Shown here piece by piece: positions 36,134 through 44,471 of a stretch of 64,000 nt of DNA. The notes below the pieces were generated by a model that made no database searches, was not told the origin of the DNA, and saw only the letters and a program-made list of their open reading frames with translations. Source of the DNA: Anaerolineae bacterium (lineage in GTDB: Bacteria; Chloroflexota; Anaerolineae; Aggregatilineales; Phototrophicaceae); the NCBI GenBank assembly GCA_022823945.1, contig JAJEBK010000043.1:62001-126000 (forward strand), read 5' to 3'. The number at the start of each line of letters is the position of its first letter. Position 1 is the stretch's first letter. The translations under genes were made by a program, and so were the position numbers.

Positions 36134-37321
36134 ATGCCGCTGAGCCTGGACGACATCACTTTCTTGCAAAGCGAGCGCGCCCAAAAGCAACTGGTCTCGC
36201 TGGCAAATGTGGACCTGTCCGATGCCAACCTGTTGCCTTTGCTCAGCCAGTTGCGGCGTTCACTGACTGCCGCCGAGGCTGCGGCGATATTGACCACCCT
36301 GCAACTGCGCAAGACAGCCACAGCCAAGTTTCCTGTGCAGGGGCGGCGCATGCTCTTCACCGACGCCGGTTTGCAGCAAGCCAGTGGTTCTCTCGTGCGC
36401 CAATATCGCGCTCGCCAGTTTGAATCGAGTCGACTGCTGGATTTGTGCTGTGGCATCGGCGCAGACAGCCTTGCTTTCGCCGCGGCGCATCGCGAGGTAC
36501 TTGGTTTGGACATCGACCCCGTTCACATCGCCATCGCTCGACATAACGGCTCTGTGCTGCAGCTGCCAACGCAATTCACGCTGTGTGATATCCGCGCTGG
36601 CATACCCGGTGGTTATGACGCGATCTTCTTTGACCCCGCCCGCCGTGATGACAGCGGCAGGCGCATCCATCATGTCGAGGCTTATCGGCCGCCGCTGGCA
36701 TTGGCGCGACGATGGCGTGCGCGCGAAATTGGCATCAAGCTATCGCCGGGCCTCAACTTGCGCCAGGTTGCAGCCTATGGCGGCGCTCTGGAGTTCATTT
36801 CTGTGGAGGGGCGGCTGAGCGAGGCGCTGCTGTGGCTGCATCGTGATCCCGCCCAGCCTTTCGCCACCTTGCTGCGAGAAGCAGAAGCGCTGCACATGCG
36901 GAATGATGGCGAGGCTGGCATGGCTGTCACTGATCCGCGAGCCTGGTTGCTCGAGCCCGACCCGGCTGTGTTGCGCGCTGGATTGGTGCAGACCCTGGGG
37001 CGGCAGCTTGATGCGTCTATGCTGGATGAGCGCATAGCCTATTTGACGCTCGACCAGTTTGCATCGACGCCTTGGGCGCGTTGCTGGAAAGTCCGCGAGT
37101 GGCTGCCCTTTCAGCTGAAGCGGCTGCGGCGTCATTTGCTCGCGCGAGGCATCGGGCGCGTCACGGTCAAGAAACGCGGCTTTGCCATGAGTCCCGACGA
37201 GTTGATCGCACGCTTGCGGTTGGGTGGCGAGGGCGATTCTTGTGTGCTGGTCATAACTCGCTGCCGTGGCAAACCTATCGCCATCCTCTGCGATGAACCC
37301 AAACTTGGGCAAGCGCCATGA
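36134..37321 (+). CDS. Class I SAM methyltransferase with THUMP-like domain
   Basis: This 395-residue protein has an intact methyltransferase core: the SAM loop LLDLCCGIGADSLAF near 102-116, an acidic LGLDIDPVHI motif, and FFDPARR (about 165-171) as the catalytic loop. The C-terminal part (FQLKRLRRHLLARGIGRVTVKKRGF, then GDSCVLVITRC) matches the THUMP-like domain family. Such proteins are thought to modify RNA, but the target is unknown. Next to rpsO-pnp and a NYN protein, RNA modification is plausible. Confidence 0.8.
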   Translation: MPLSLDDITFLQSERAQKQLVSLANVDLSDANLLPLLSQLRRSLTAAEAAAILTTLQLRKTATAKFPVQGRRMLFTDAGLQQASGSLVRQYRARQFESSRLLDLCCGIGADSLAFAAAHREVLGLDIDPVHIAIARHNGSVLQLPTQFTLCDIRAGIPGGYDAIFFDPARRDDSGRRIHHVEAYRPPLALARRWRAREIGIKLSPGLNLRQVAAYGGALEFISVEGRLSEALLWLHRDPAQPFATLLREAEALHMRNDGEAGMAVTDPRAWLLEPDPAVLRAGLVQTLGRQLDASMLDERIAYLTLDQFASTPWARCWKVREWLPFQLKRLRRHLLARGIGRVTVKKRGFAMSPDELIARLRLGGEGDSCVLVITRCRGKPIAILCDEPKLGQAP

Positions 37322-37334
37322 ATCTCACTATAAT
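37305..37334 (+). promoter_or_regulatory. Sigma70-type promoter before the phosphoribosyltransferase
   Basis: TTGGGC (37305-37310), an 18-base spacer and a perfect TATAAT (37329-37334). It lies within the end of the methyltransferase gene and leads to ATG 37381. Confidence 0.6.
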
Positions 37335-37380
37335 TGTGGAAGCGCTGGTTCATTCGCCGCTGCAGAGAAAGGGAGAAAGT

Positions 37381-37911
37381 ATGCTGATGCGCCCGGAAGA
37401 TTCCGGACCGCCGCGATTGATCAGCTGGGCTGAGGTCGATGAGTTGATCGATGGGCTGATACCGCGCATCCAGCTGCTGGGTCCCTTTGGCGCAATGGTC
37501 ATGATAACGCGTGGCGGGGTCATCCCGGGCGGCCTGTTGGCAGAGGCGCTGAGCATCCAGCATCTGCTTACGGCATCGGTGGATTTTGTGGCTGCCGCGC
37601 GCGCCAGCATGATGGCTTGGCCCAGCTTTCTGCAATTCCCCGATCCAGATTTGCTGCGCGGACGCCGCACCCTGGTGGTCGATGATGTCTGGGGCAGCGG
37701 TCGCACCAGCATTGCCGTGCGCGACCGGGTCAGCGCGGCCGGCGGCACGCCCGTCAACTGCGTGCTGCATTACCATCCATATCGCAGCCTGTTTTCCGAT
37801 ACAAAGCCCGACTTGTATGGCGATGTGACCGATGTATATGTCGTTTATCCTTGGGAGATCGACCGCGGCTTGCTGGGGCGCGATTATGCCGAAGAGCCGC
37901 CGCAGAATTGA
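37381..37911 (+). CDS. Phosphoribosyltransferase family protein
   Basis: This 176-residue protein has the type I phosphoribosyltransferase fold. The PRPP-binding loop is TLVVDDVWGSGRTS (D101 and D102), and GAMVMITRGGVIPGGLLAEAL forms the expected upstream segment. It may act on a purine base or xanthine; the specificity cannot be read. I chose ATG 37381 because GGGAGAAAG lies directly upstream; ATG 37318 would add 21 residues spanning the promoter. Confidence 0.8.
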   Translation: MLMRPEDSGPPRLISWAEVDELIDGLIPRIQLLGPFGAMVMITRGGVIPGGLLAEALSIQHLLTASVDFVAAARASMMAWPSFLQFPDPDLLRGRRTLVVDDVWGSGRTSIAVRDRVSAAGGTPVNCVLHYHPYRSLFSDTKPDLYGDVTDVYVVYPWEIDRGLLGRDYAEEPPQN

Positions 37912-38146
37912 GAATGCTTACGATCTTGTGTCTTGCGCGACAGTTTGTACTATACTGAATGCTGTTGCCACTCGTCGCGAGTTGTTGCACGGTCATTTTG
38001 TGCGCAAACTCGCCTGTTCATGTTAGAGTAGATGCAGAGCAACGATTGAATACAGTAATCATGCGCGACCCAGTTGATCATACGCCAATGCGTAGAATAG
38101 CTGCGACACATCAATGACCTGCACAGCAGGAGGCTTGTCCAAACCC
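37912..38146 (+). other. Leader region of first S1-domain gene
   Basis: This 235-base gap holds a -10-like TATACT at 37951-37956 without a well-placed -35. AGGAGG at 38128-38133 is the likely ribosome site. I see no gene or strong hairpin in it. Confidence 0.4.
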
Positions 38147-39304
38147 ATGAATGACTATACGGCATTCGACGGCGAAGATGAGAGCTTCGAGGAGATGTTC
38201 GCCTCGTCTTTCGATTTCGCCTTTACACCACCGCGGCGCGGCGAAATCCGTGAAGCGACCATTTTGCAAATTGATGAGCGCGAGATCATCGTCGACCTGG
38301 GCGCAAAGCAAGATGGCATCGTGCCCTCGCAAGACCTGGAGCGCATGGATGACGACTTCCGAGCCAGCCTCGAGTCGGGCGCCAGCGTGCCTGTGTATGT
38401 CGTCAATCCGCGCGACCAAAATGACAATCTCATCGTCTCGATCAACATGGGATTGCAACGGTATGACTGGGAAAAGGCGCGCGAGCTGCTCAAATCGCAG
38501 GATGCGGTTGATGTCAAGGTCAGCGGCTATAACAAAGGTGGCGCGCTCGTCCGCTGGAATCGGCTGGAAGGCTTCATCCCTGGCTCACACCTGGTCTCCG
38601 TTCGCTTGTCTGCCGACCGTCGCGAGGCGATGAGCGAACTCATCGGCAATACATTGAGTGTCAAGATCATTGAAGTCGATCAAGACCGCCGCCGGTTGAT
38701 CTTCAGCGAACGGGAAGCCCAGCGCGAATGGCGCGCAAGGCGCAAAGCCCAGCTGTTGGCCGAGCTTAGCGTGGGCGATGTCGTCAAAGGCGTGGTAACT
38801 GGCATCCGCGACTTCGGCGCATTTGTCAATATCGGCGGCGCAGACGGCTTGATCCATGTCAGCGAGCTGGCCTGGCACCGCGTCGATCATCCGCGCGATA
38901 TCTTGCAGATCGGCCAAGAAATCGAAGTCTTCGTGCTCAACCTCGACCGCCAGACCAATCGCATCGCGCTCAGCCGCAAACGCCTGCTCAGCGACCCCTG
39001 GGACGATGCGCAATTCCGCTATCACGAGGGCCAGTTGGTGGAAGGTTATGTCACCAATGTGGTCGACTTCGGCGCGTTTGTCGCGCTGGAAGATGGCTTG
39101 GAAGGCTTGCTCCACCTCAGCGAGATGGGCGATGGCGCGCTGAAAGAACCCTACTCTTATGCGCAAAAGGGCGACCATATGTCTTTGCGCATCAGCCATC
39201 TGGAGCCAGAGAAACGCCGAGTCGGCTTTACGCAGCGCTGGGGCACAGAGTCCGACCAGCCAGAAGCGCCTCGCCAAGACGACGCAGACACCGGCTCGGC
39301 CTAG
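38147..39304 (+). CDS. S1-domain protein, ribosomal protein bS1-like (copy 1)
   Basis: This 385-residue protein carries four S1 RNA-binding repeats. The third is classic (GDVVKGVVTGIRDFGAFVNI, then GADGLIHVSELAW), and the fourth starts GQLVEGYVTNVVDFGAF. It resembles bS1, which brings mRNA to the 30S subunit. An acidic N-terminus and C-terminus frame the repeats. I chose ATG 38147, 13 bases after AGGAGG; ATG 38114 lies before that site. A second four-repeat S1 protein follows in the same direction, so the two probably arose by duplication. Confidence 0.85.
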   Translation: MNDYTAFDGEDESFEEMFASSFDFAFTPPRRGEIREATILQIDEREIIVDLGAKQDGIVPSQDLERMDDDFRASLESGASVPVYVVNPRDQNDNLIVSINMGLQRYDWEKARELLKSQDAVDVKVSGYNKGGALVRWNRLEGFIPGSHLVSVRLSADRREAMSELIGNTLSVKIIEVDQDRRRLIFSEREAQREWRARRKAQLLAELSVGDVVKGVVTGIRDFGAFVNIGGADGLIHVSELAWHRVDHPRDILQIGQEIEVFVLNLDRQTNRIALSRKRLLSDPWDDAQFRYHEGQLVEGYVTNVVDFGAFVALEDGLEGLLHLSEMGDGALKEPYSYAQKGDHMSLRISHLEPEKRRVGFTQRWGTESDQPEAPRQDDADTGSA

Positions 39305-39338
39305 CGCTGCCTCAAAGCGAATTGCCCGCCAACCGCGG

Positions 39339-39367
39339 TTGACATTGGGCGTCCGCGTCTGTACAAT
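39339..39367 (+). promoter_or_regulatory. Strong sigma70-type promoter of second S1 gene
   Basis: A perfect TTGACA (39339-39344), a 17-base spacer and TACAAT (39362-39367). It leaves a leader of about 175 bases with a terminator-like hairpin. Confidence 0.75.
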
Positions 39368-39446
39368 GCCGCCGATTGTTGGCGAGATTAGATCTGTCGT
39401 GTAGTGTTGTTCGCTTCGCAGACACAGACGAGCTGATGTACCCGAG

Positions 39447-39484
39447 CCTGGTCATGCAGCGTGGCTGTAGCCAGGTTTTATTTT
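39447..39484 (+). promoter_or_regulatory. Terminator-like hairpin in S1 leader, possible attenuator
   Basis: CCTGG (39447-39451) pairs with CCAGG (39471-39475), enclosing an inner CAGC/GCTG stem. TTTTATTTT follows at 39476-39484. It lies between the promoter and the start codon of the S1 gene. Confidence 0.5.
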
Positions 39485-39548
39485 GCCTGTGCGCGCGCTA
39501 GCCTCGCCACAAATCCGCAAGTCAATCGTTCAGGGAGAGTAGTTAGTT

Positions 39549-40820
39549 ATGCAGGCACAAACCGCAGTAGAATCAATGGTGGAAGAGCTGGACTTCGCAG
39601 CCTTGCTGGAAGAATCGCTGGCGGCAAGCAGCATCGAACGTGGCGATATCGTCAGCGGCACAGTGATGGGCATCGACAGCCAGGGGCTGATCGTGGATAT
39701 CGGCTGGAAGCAAGATGGCATCGTCACGCGCAGCGATATTGAGCGCATGGGCATGAGCACGCGCGACTTTGAAGTCAATGCGCAGATTGCTGTGGCAGTT
39801 GTCAATCTCAATGACAACGAAGGCAATCTCATTTTGTCCGCAGCCCAGGCCCGTCAAAACGAAGACTGGCTGCGCGCAGAAGAAATGATGAACGCCGAAA
39901 GCCTCTACAGCGGCGAAATCACCGATTCCAACAAAGGCGGCATCATCGTCAGCTTTGGGCACTTGCGCGGTTTTGTGCCAGCCAGCCATGTGATTGATCT
40001 GCCTCGCGGATTGAAAGAAGACGATCGCATCACGCATTTGCAGAATCTCATCGGCAATGAAATCACAGTCAAAGTCATCGAAGTCAACCGCAAACGCCGG
40101 CGTTTGGTCTTCAGCCAGCTGGAAGCCGAGCGAGAGAATCGTGTCGCCCGCAAAGAGAAGCTGCTGAGCGAGCTGCGCGAAGGCACATCCCGCAGCGGTG
40201 TGGTCAGCGGCTTGTGCGACTTTGGCGCATTTGTCGATTTGGGCGGCGCAGACGGCTTGATCCATATCTCCGAGCTGGCTTGGCACCGTGTGCGGCACCC
40301 TAGCCAGGTCTTGGCGGTGGGCGACAAGCTCGATGTCTTCGTGCTGAATCTGGACTCGCAAGGGAAACGCATCGGCTTGAGCCTGAAACGGTTGCAGCCG
40401 AACCCCTGGACCCTGGTCGACGACATGTATCACATCGGCATGTTGGTAGAAGGCGTCATCAGCCGCCTGGAGTCATTCGGCGCATTCATCAGCCTCGACC
40501 CGGGCATAGAAGCGTTGCTGCATGTCAGTCAGATGTCCAGCAATCCCGATGACAACCCGCAGCGACACCTCTATGAAGGGCAGAAGCTGCTTATGCGCAT
40601 CATCAGCATTGAATCCGAGCGACAACGTCTGGGCTTGAGCCTGAGCGAGGTGGCGGAGACCGAGAAAGCCCAATGGGAAGAACGCCAGCTGGAATTGGTC
40701 GCCGCTGCCCAGCAAGAAGCCGAAGCTGCGCAAGCGCAAGAACAAGCCCAGGCCGAGCAGGCGCAGGAAGAAGCCGAAGACGCGCAACCGCAGGAAGAGA
40801 TCGAGAATCAGCCTGTATAA
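39549..40820 (+). CDS. rpsA: S1-domain protein, ribosomal protein bS1-like (copy 2)
   Basis: This 423-residue protein has four S1 repeats closely parallel to the preceding gene (GADGLIHISELAWHRV in both with one change). Repeat 1 starts GDIVSGTVMGIDSQGLIVDI. It ends in a Gln/Glu/Ala-rich low-complexity tail of about 55 residues (386-423 especially). It is the better bS1 candidate because it has its own strong promoter and leader. GGGAGAG lies before ATG 39549. Which paralogue is the main ribosomal S1 cannot be told from sequence alone. Confidence 0.85.
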   Translation: MQAQTAVESMVEELDFAALLEESLAASSIERGDIVSGTVMGIDSQGLIVDIGWKQDGIVTRSDIERMGMSTRDFEVNAQIAVAVVNLNDNEGNLILSAAQARQNEDWLRAEEMMNAESLYSGEITDSNKGGIIVSFGHLRGFVPASHVIDLPRGLKEDDRITHLQNLIGNEITVKVIEVNRKRRRLVFSQLEAERENRVARKEKLLSELREGTSRSGVVSGLCDFGAFVDLGGADGLIHISELAWHRVRHPSQVLAVGDKLDVFVLNLDSQGKRIGLSLKRLQPNPWTLVDDMYHIGMLVEGVISRLESFGAFISLDPGIEALLHVSQMSSNPDDNPQRHLYEGQKLLMRIISIESERQRLGLSLSEVAETEKAQWEERQLELVAAAQQEAEAAQAQEQAQAEQAQEEAEDAQPQEEIENQPV

Positions 40821-40880
40821 GGCCTGCATTGTCGTGTACACTCCATGCCGACCTAGTATTGTGAAGGTGGTGAGAACAGA

Positions 40881-41072
40881 ATGGCTTCTGTCAAACTCAA
40901 GCCAGGCGAAAGTCAAGAGCAGTTGCTGCGCCGCTTTCGCAAGCGCGTGACCAACGCCGGCATTTTGAGCACGGTGCGTCGCAAACGTTGGCATATCTCC
41001 AAGAGCGAACTGCGCCGCATCGAGAAGAAAAAGGCTATTCGCCGGTCGCGGCGTCGCCTGCGCCGCAACTGA
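40881..41072 (+). CDS. rpsU: 30S ribosomal protein bS21
   Basis: bS21 (63 residues) is a very basic protein that helps 30S subunits bind the start of mRNAs. The family pattern GESQEQLLRRFRKRVTNAG followed by a long Arg/Lys tail is plain, and length is typical. GGTGGTGAG precedes ATG 40881. It follows the S1 gene by 60 bases, forming a small translation-initiation cluster with infA. Confidence 0.93.
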   Translation: MASVKLKPGESQEQLLRRFRKRVTNAGILSTVRRKRWHISKSELRRIEKKKAIRRSRRRLRRN

Positions 41073-41092
41073 AAACTGGTGTCTTGCAAGTG

Positions 41093-41176
41093 GAATCTGT
41101 GTAGGGGTGCCCCTTGGGTCGGCCACATAACAACCGAAAGAAATGGGCGAGACAAGTCTCACCCCTGCACAGATTC
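41093..41176. repeat. 84-bp inverted-repeat element, MITE-like
   Basis: GAATCTGTGTAGGGGTG at 41093-41109 and its near-perfect inverse at 41160-41176 (16 of 17 matches) bound the element. An inner palindrome GGGCGAGAC/GTCTCACCC (41145-41164) resembles the dispersed repeat. It has no coding capacity and no clear target duplication. Confidence 0.65.
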
Positions 41177-41267
41177 TGGAAATTGTTGCATGACTTGTCG
41201 GGTTCCGCTGTGATATGGAAAGCTGTACTTATCTTGAAATGGTCGATAATCAAATAGCAGGAGGCAC

Positions 41268-41504
41268 ATGGCAAAGAAAGAAGAGAAGATTGAAGTAGAA
41301 GGAACGGTCGTCGAGGCGCTGCCAAATACGCAATTCATGGTTGAGTTGGAAAATGGGCACCGCTTGCTCGCCTACCTATCGGGCAAGATGCGCAAATTTT
41401 ACATCCGTATTTTGTTGGGAGACCGCGTCAAGGTGGAGATGTCCCCCTACGATATGAATCGTGGTCGCATCATTTACCGCCATAAGGACAATGTGCGCAC
41501 CTGA
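41268..41504 (+). CDS. infA: Translation initiation factor IF-1
   Basis: IF-1 (78 residues) binds the ribosomal A site during initiation. It is one OB-fold with the family patterns [24 protein letters not shown] and [27 protein letters not shown] lies before ATG 41268. It has a Lys/Glu-rich extra segment at the N-terminus. It stands alone rather than in the usual ribosomal-protein operon, next to rpsU and the S1 genes. Confidence 0.96.
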   Translation: MAKKEEKIEVEGTVVEALPNTQFMVELENGHRLLAYLSGKMRKFYIRILLGDRVKVEMSPYDMNRGRIIYRHKDNVRT

Positions 41505-41537
41505 GCGCCTGTTGCCCCTTGGCCAATCTGAATCGGG

Positions 41538-41570
41538 ACGAGTCATCGCTGCGATGGCTCGTTATGCTTT
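41538..41570 (+). terminator. Hairpin terminator after infA
   Basis: Arms of 11 bases (41538-41548 and 41552-41562) pair with one wobble around CTG and are followed by TATGCTTT. It overlaps the 3' end of convergent menG. Confidence 0.65.
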
Positions 41571-42272
41571 CCGCCCCCAATGCACCGCCATCGTGCCCAG
41601 CATAAAGACTCGATAGCGCACATCACAAAAACCGGCTACTTCCACCAGCCGCGCCAATTCCTGTGGCGTCTTGAAAAGCGCAGTCGACTCGGGCAGATAA
41701 CGATAGGCATCGGCAGCCGCTTTGCCAGCCACCAGCCGGCCCAGCAGGGGAATCCCCACCTTCAGATGCAGGTTGATCAAGGGCTTCAGCAAGCTATCGG
41801 GCGGTGGCGAAGTATCTAGGATGACGATGCGTCCACCGGGCCGCAAAACGCGCCATTGCTCGGCCAGGGCTTGCGGAATATTCACCACATTGCGCAGCAG
41901 ATATGCCGAGACCACGGCATCAAAACTGGCATCGGCATACGGCAAGCGCAGGGCATCCGCTCCCGCCCAGTCGATCATGTTTCCGTCGCGCCGACCTTGT
42001 CCCACGCGCATCATTTCCAATGCGAAATCAGCGCCATGCACGCGGGCTTCTGGCTGCTGCTTCAATGTTTCGCGGGCGATATCCCCCGTCCCTGTGGCGA
42101 TATCCAGCAGCCGGCCCCGCGCTGGCAAAGCCGCCACCTGGACAGCGAAACGCCGCCATTTGTGGTCTTGGCCGCCGGTAATGAGCCGATTCATCAGATC
42201 ATAGCGCCCGGCGATGCGGTCGAACATGCCGCGTACATAGTCGGCGCGCGCATTTCCCTGCAGCTGTGCCAT
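41562..42272 (-). CDS. menG: Demethylmenaquinone methyltransferase
   Basis: This 236-residue enzyme of the UbiE/MenG family makes the last methylation of menaquinone. Motifs visible: VRGMFDRIAGRYDLMNRLITGGQDHKWRR at the N-terminus, the SAM loop LLDIATGTGDIA (55-66), and YLLRNVVNIPQAL. Because the window encodes membrane complex I subunits, menaquinone is the probable electron acceptor. I chose ATG 42272, with GGCGGAG upstream; longer frames run back into prmA. It is the last gene of the hrcA-to-menG run, 4 bases after prmA. Confidence 0.9.
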   Translation of the reverse strand: MAQLQGNARADYVRGMFDRIAGRYDLMNRLITGGQDHKWRRFAVQVAALPARGRLLDIATGTGDIARETLKQQPEARVHGADFALEMMRVGQGRRDGNMIDWAGADALRLPYADASFDAVVSAYLLRNVVNIPQALAEQWRVLRPGGRIVILDTSPPPDSLLKPLINLHLKVGIPLLGRLVAGKAAADAYRYLPESTALFKTPQELARLVEVAGFCDVRYRVFMLGTMAVHWGRKA

Positions 42273-42276
42273 GCGC

Positions 42277-43194
42277 CTACTCCGCCTGCCGCCGCGTTTC
42301 AAAGAGCAGCCAATCACCCTGCCTCTGTTGCGCCACGATCGACAATCCCGCGCGCTCCAGCGCCGCTGCCACCTCGTCGGCTTGTTCATTGATGATGCCG
42401 CTGAAAAGCGCTGTTCCGCCCGGACGCACGATTTCGCCAAGCCCCTGCGCCGCCAACTGGATAATCACGCGCGCCAATATATTGACGATGAGCAGATCGA
42501 AGCGTCGCGCCGCCGACCGCACACTATCCAGGCTGCCCTGCTGTGCGGTAATGCGCTTCGCGACATTGTTGTAGATGGCATTATCCCGAGTTGCCGCAAC
42601 AGCAATGGCATCGATATCCAGCGCCAGCAGCTGCCGCGCGCCCAGCTTGACCGCCGCAATCGACAAGATGCCGCTGCCACAGCCCAGATCCAGCGCCACC
42701 TGCCCGGGCTGGATCACCCGTTCCAGAGCTTGCAAGCAAAGCTGAGTGGTCGGGTGCGTGCCCGTGCCGAATGCCATGCCAGGGTCCAGCGCGATCACGA
42801 TGTCGCCGGCGGCCGGCACCACATCTATCCAACGCGGGCGGATCAACAGCCGTTTGCCTATGCGCAGCGGTTGATAATGCGCTTTCCAGGCTTGCGCCCA
42901 ATCGTCCTCGCGGAGCAGGCGGTAAACAGGCTCTGGCATCGGGTAGAGCCGGCGCATATGTCCCAGCGCGGCTTCCAGCTGCGATTTGGTGGTCACTGCG
43001 TGGTCATCGTCAGGGAAGTAGGCACGCAAAATCAGGTTCTGCGCCGGCGGCAGATCGACTTCGTCCCAGGTGTCGGGCGCGATGTCTGCTTGTTCCAGCG
43101 AGACACCTTGGTGCCCATAACGACCCAGCACTTCGGCGATAGCTTCCGCGCTCTCGCCATCGACGCGCAGGCTGACCTCGATCCATTGGCTCAT
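42277..43194 (-). CDS. prmA: Ribosomal protein L11 methyltransferase
   Basis: PrmA (305 residues) methylates ribosomal protein uL11. Its signature DPGMAFGTGTHPTTQLCL is complete, followed by the SAM loop VALDLGCGSGILSIAA and the catalytic region LLIVNILARVII. It follows dnaJ by 6 bases, the dnaK-dnaJ-prmA order known from many Gram-positive-type bacteria. Confidence 0.93.
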   Translation of the reverse strand: MSQWIEVSLRVDGESAEAIAEVLGRYGHQGVSLEQADIAPDTWDEVDLPPAQNLILRAYFPDDDHAVTTKSQLEAALGHMRRLYPMPEPVYRLLREDDWAQAWKAHYQPLRIGKRLLIRPRWIDVVPAAGDIVIALDPGMAFGTGTHPTTQLCLQALERVIQPGQVALDLGCGSGILSIAAVKLGARQLLALDIDAIAVAATRDNAIYNNVAKRITAQQGSLDSVRSAARRFDLLIVNILARVIIQLAAQGLGEIVRPGGTALFSGIINEQADEVAAALERAGLSIVAQQRQGDWLLFETRRQAE

Positions 43195-43200
43195 GCGCGC

Positions 43201-44343
43201 TTAGTTGTCGTCGCCGGCGAGAAAGTCCATCGCCCGTTCAAACAAGCCACGACCGCTGCGCTGTGACGATATGTCGCGCCCAAAGGTTTCTGCCAGCTGC
43301 GAAAAGAGCTCTCGCTGCTGTTCGCTCAGGCTGGTCGGCGTTTCGACTTGAACGCCAACCAGTTGATCGCCGCGACCGCTGCTGCTGCCGTCGGCGCGCA
43401 GCCTGGGGAATCCGCGTCCGCGCAAACGGAATATCTTGCCCGTCTGCGTACCCGGCGAGATATCCAGATCGACCAGCCCATCCACAGTCTCGACCTGGAT
43501 GGTGTCGCCCAATGCCGCTTGCGCGATATTGATGCTGATGTCCAGGATTATGTCGTTTTCATTGCGCTTGAAATAGGCGTGGTCTTTCACATGCACGACC
43601 ACGAACAAGTTGCCCGGTGGCGCGCCATTTTCTCCCGCATCGCCCTCGCCGCGCACCTGGATCTGGATGCCTTCACTGACGCCAGGCGGGATTTTGACAT
43701 TCAGCAGCGCGCGCTGCCGCCGCCGCCCACTGCCATCGCAGCTGCGACAGGGGTTGGAAATAGAGCTGCCTTTGCCGCCACAGCTGGGGCAAGTGTGCGT
43801 GCGCACCATCGATCCGAGCAGAGTCTGCTGCACCTGGCGCACCTCGCCGCTGCCATTGCAATTTCGGCAGGTGACAATCCGCGAGCCTTCCGCCGCGCCG
43901 CTGCCGTCGCATTCTTCGCAGCGTTCGAGGCGCAGGAATTCAACTTCTTTTTCGATGCCAAACACAGAATCGATGAAGTCGATCGTCACATCGACGCGGC
44001 GGTCACCCCCGCGGCTGGGCGCTCTCCGCTGTCCGCCCCGTTGTTCGCCAAAAGCGCTGTTAAACATATCAAAAATGTCCTCGAAGCCAAAACCGCCCAT
44101 GCCCTGGCCAAAGCCGCTCGCGCCATTCAGCCCGTCATGTCCAAAGCGGTCATAACGCGCGCGCATTTCATCGTCCGAAAGCACTTCGTAGGCAGCGGTG
44201 ATCTCTTTGAACTTGTCTTCGGCATCGGCTTCTTCGCTGACATCGGGGTGATACTGACGCGCCAGCCGCCGGAAGGCACTCTTAATTTGCTTGGTATCGG
44301 CGCTGCGCGGGACGCCTAGCACCTCATAATAATCTTTGGGCAT
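43201..44343 (-). CDS. dnaJ: Chaperone DnaJ
   Basis: DnaJ (380 residues) delivers unfolded proteins to DnaK and triggers its ATPase. It has the J domain with HPD (RQYHPDVSEE), a Gly/Phe-rich linker, four CxxCxGxG zinc repeats (CEECDGSG, CRNCNGSG, CPSCGGKG, CRSCDGSG) and the two C-terminal substrate-binding domains. All elements are intact. It is separated from dnaK by 128 bases containing a hairpin. Confidence 0.96.
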   Translation of the reverse strand: MPKDYYEVLGVPRSADTKQIKSAFRRLARQYHPDVSEEADAEDKFKEITAAYEVLSDDEMRARYDRFGHDGLNGASGFGQGMGGFGFEDIFDMFNSAFGEQRGGQRRAPSRGGDRRVDVTIDFIDSVFGIEKEVEFLRLERCEECDGSGAAEGSRIVTCRNCNGSGEVRQVQQTLLGSMVRTHTCPSCGGKGSSISNPCRSCDGSGRRRQRALLNVKIPPGVSEGIQIQVRGEGDAGENGAPPGNLFVVVHVKDHAYFKRNENDIILDISINIAQAALGDTIQVETVDGLVDLDISPGTQTGKIFRLRGRGFPRLRADGSSSGRGDQLVGVQVETPTSLSEQQRELFSQLAETFGRDISSQRSGRGLFERAMDFLAGDDN

Positions 44344-44437
44344 CAGACGCTCTCTCTTTCAACAGGAGGTATTTGGCGGGCGGGCATTCAAAAGGCGCGA
44401 CATCTGACCCTGTTGCCCAAGCCCAATGATAACGCAT

Positions 44438-44464
44438 TGCCCGGCTGCGGCGTACAACCGGGCA
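44438..44464 (-). other. Hairpin between dnaK and dnaJ
   Basis: TGCCCGG (44438-44444) and CCGGGCA (44458-44464) form a perfect 7-bp stem just after the dnaK stop. No U-tract follows on the minus strand, so it may set mRNA stability rather than end transcription. Confidence 0.45.
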
Positions 44465-44471
44465 TGACAGT

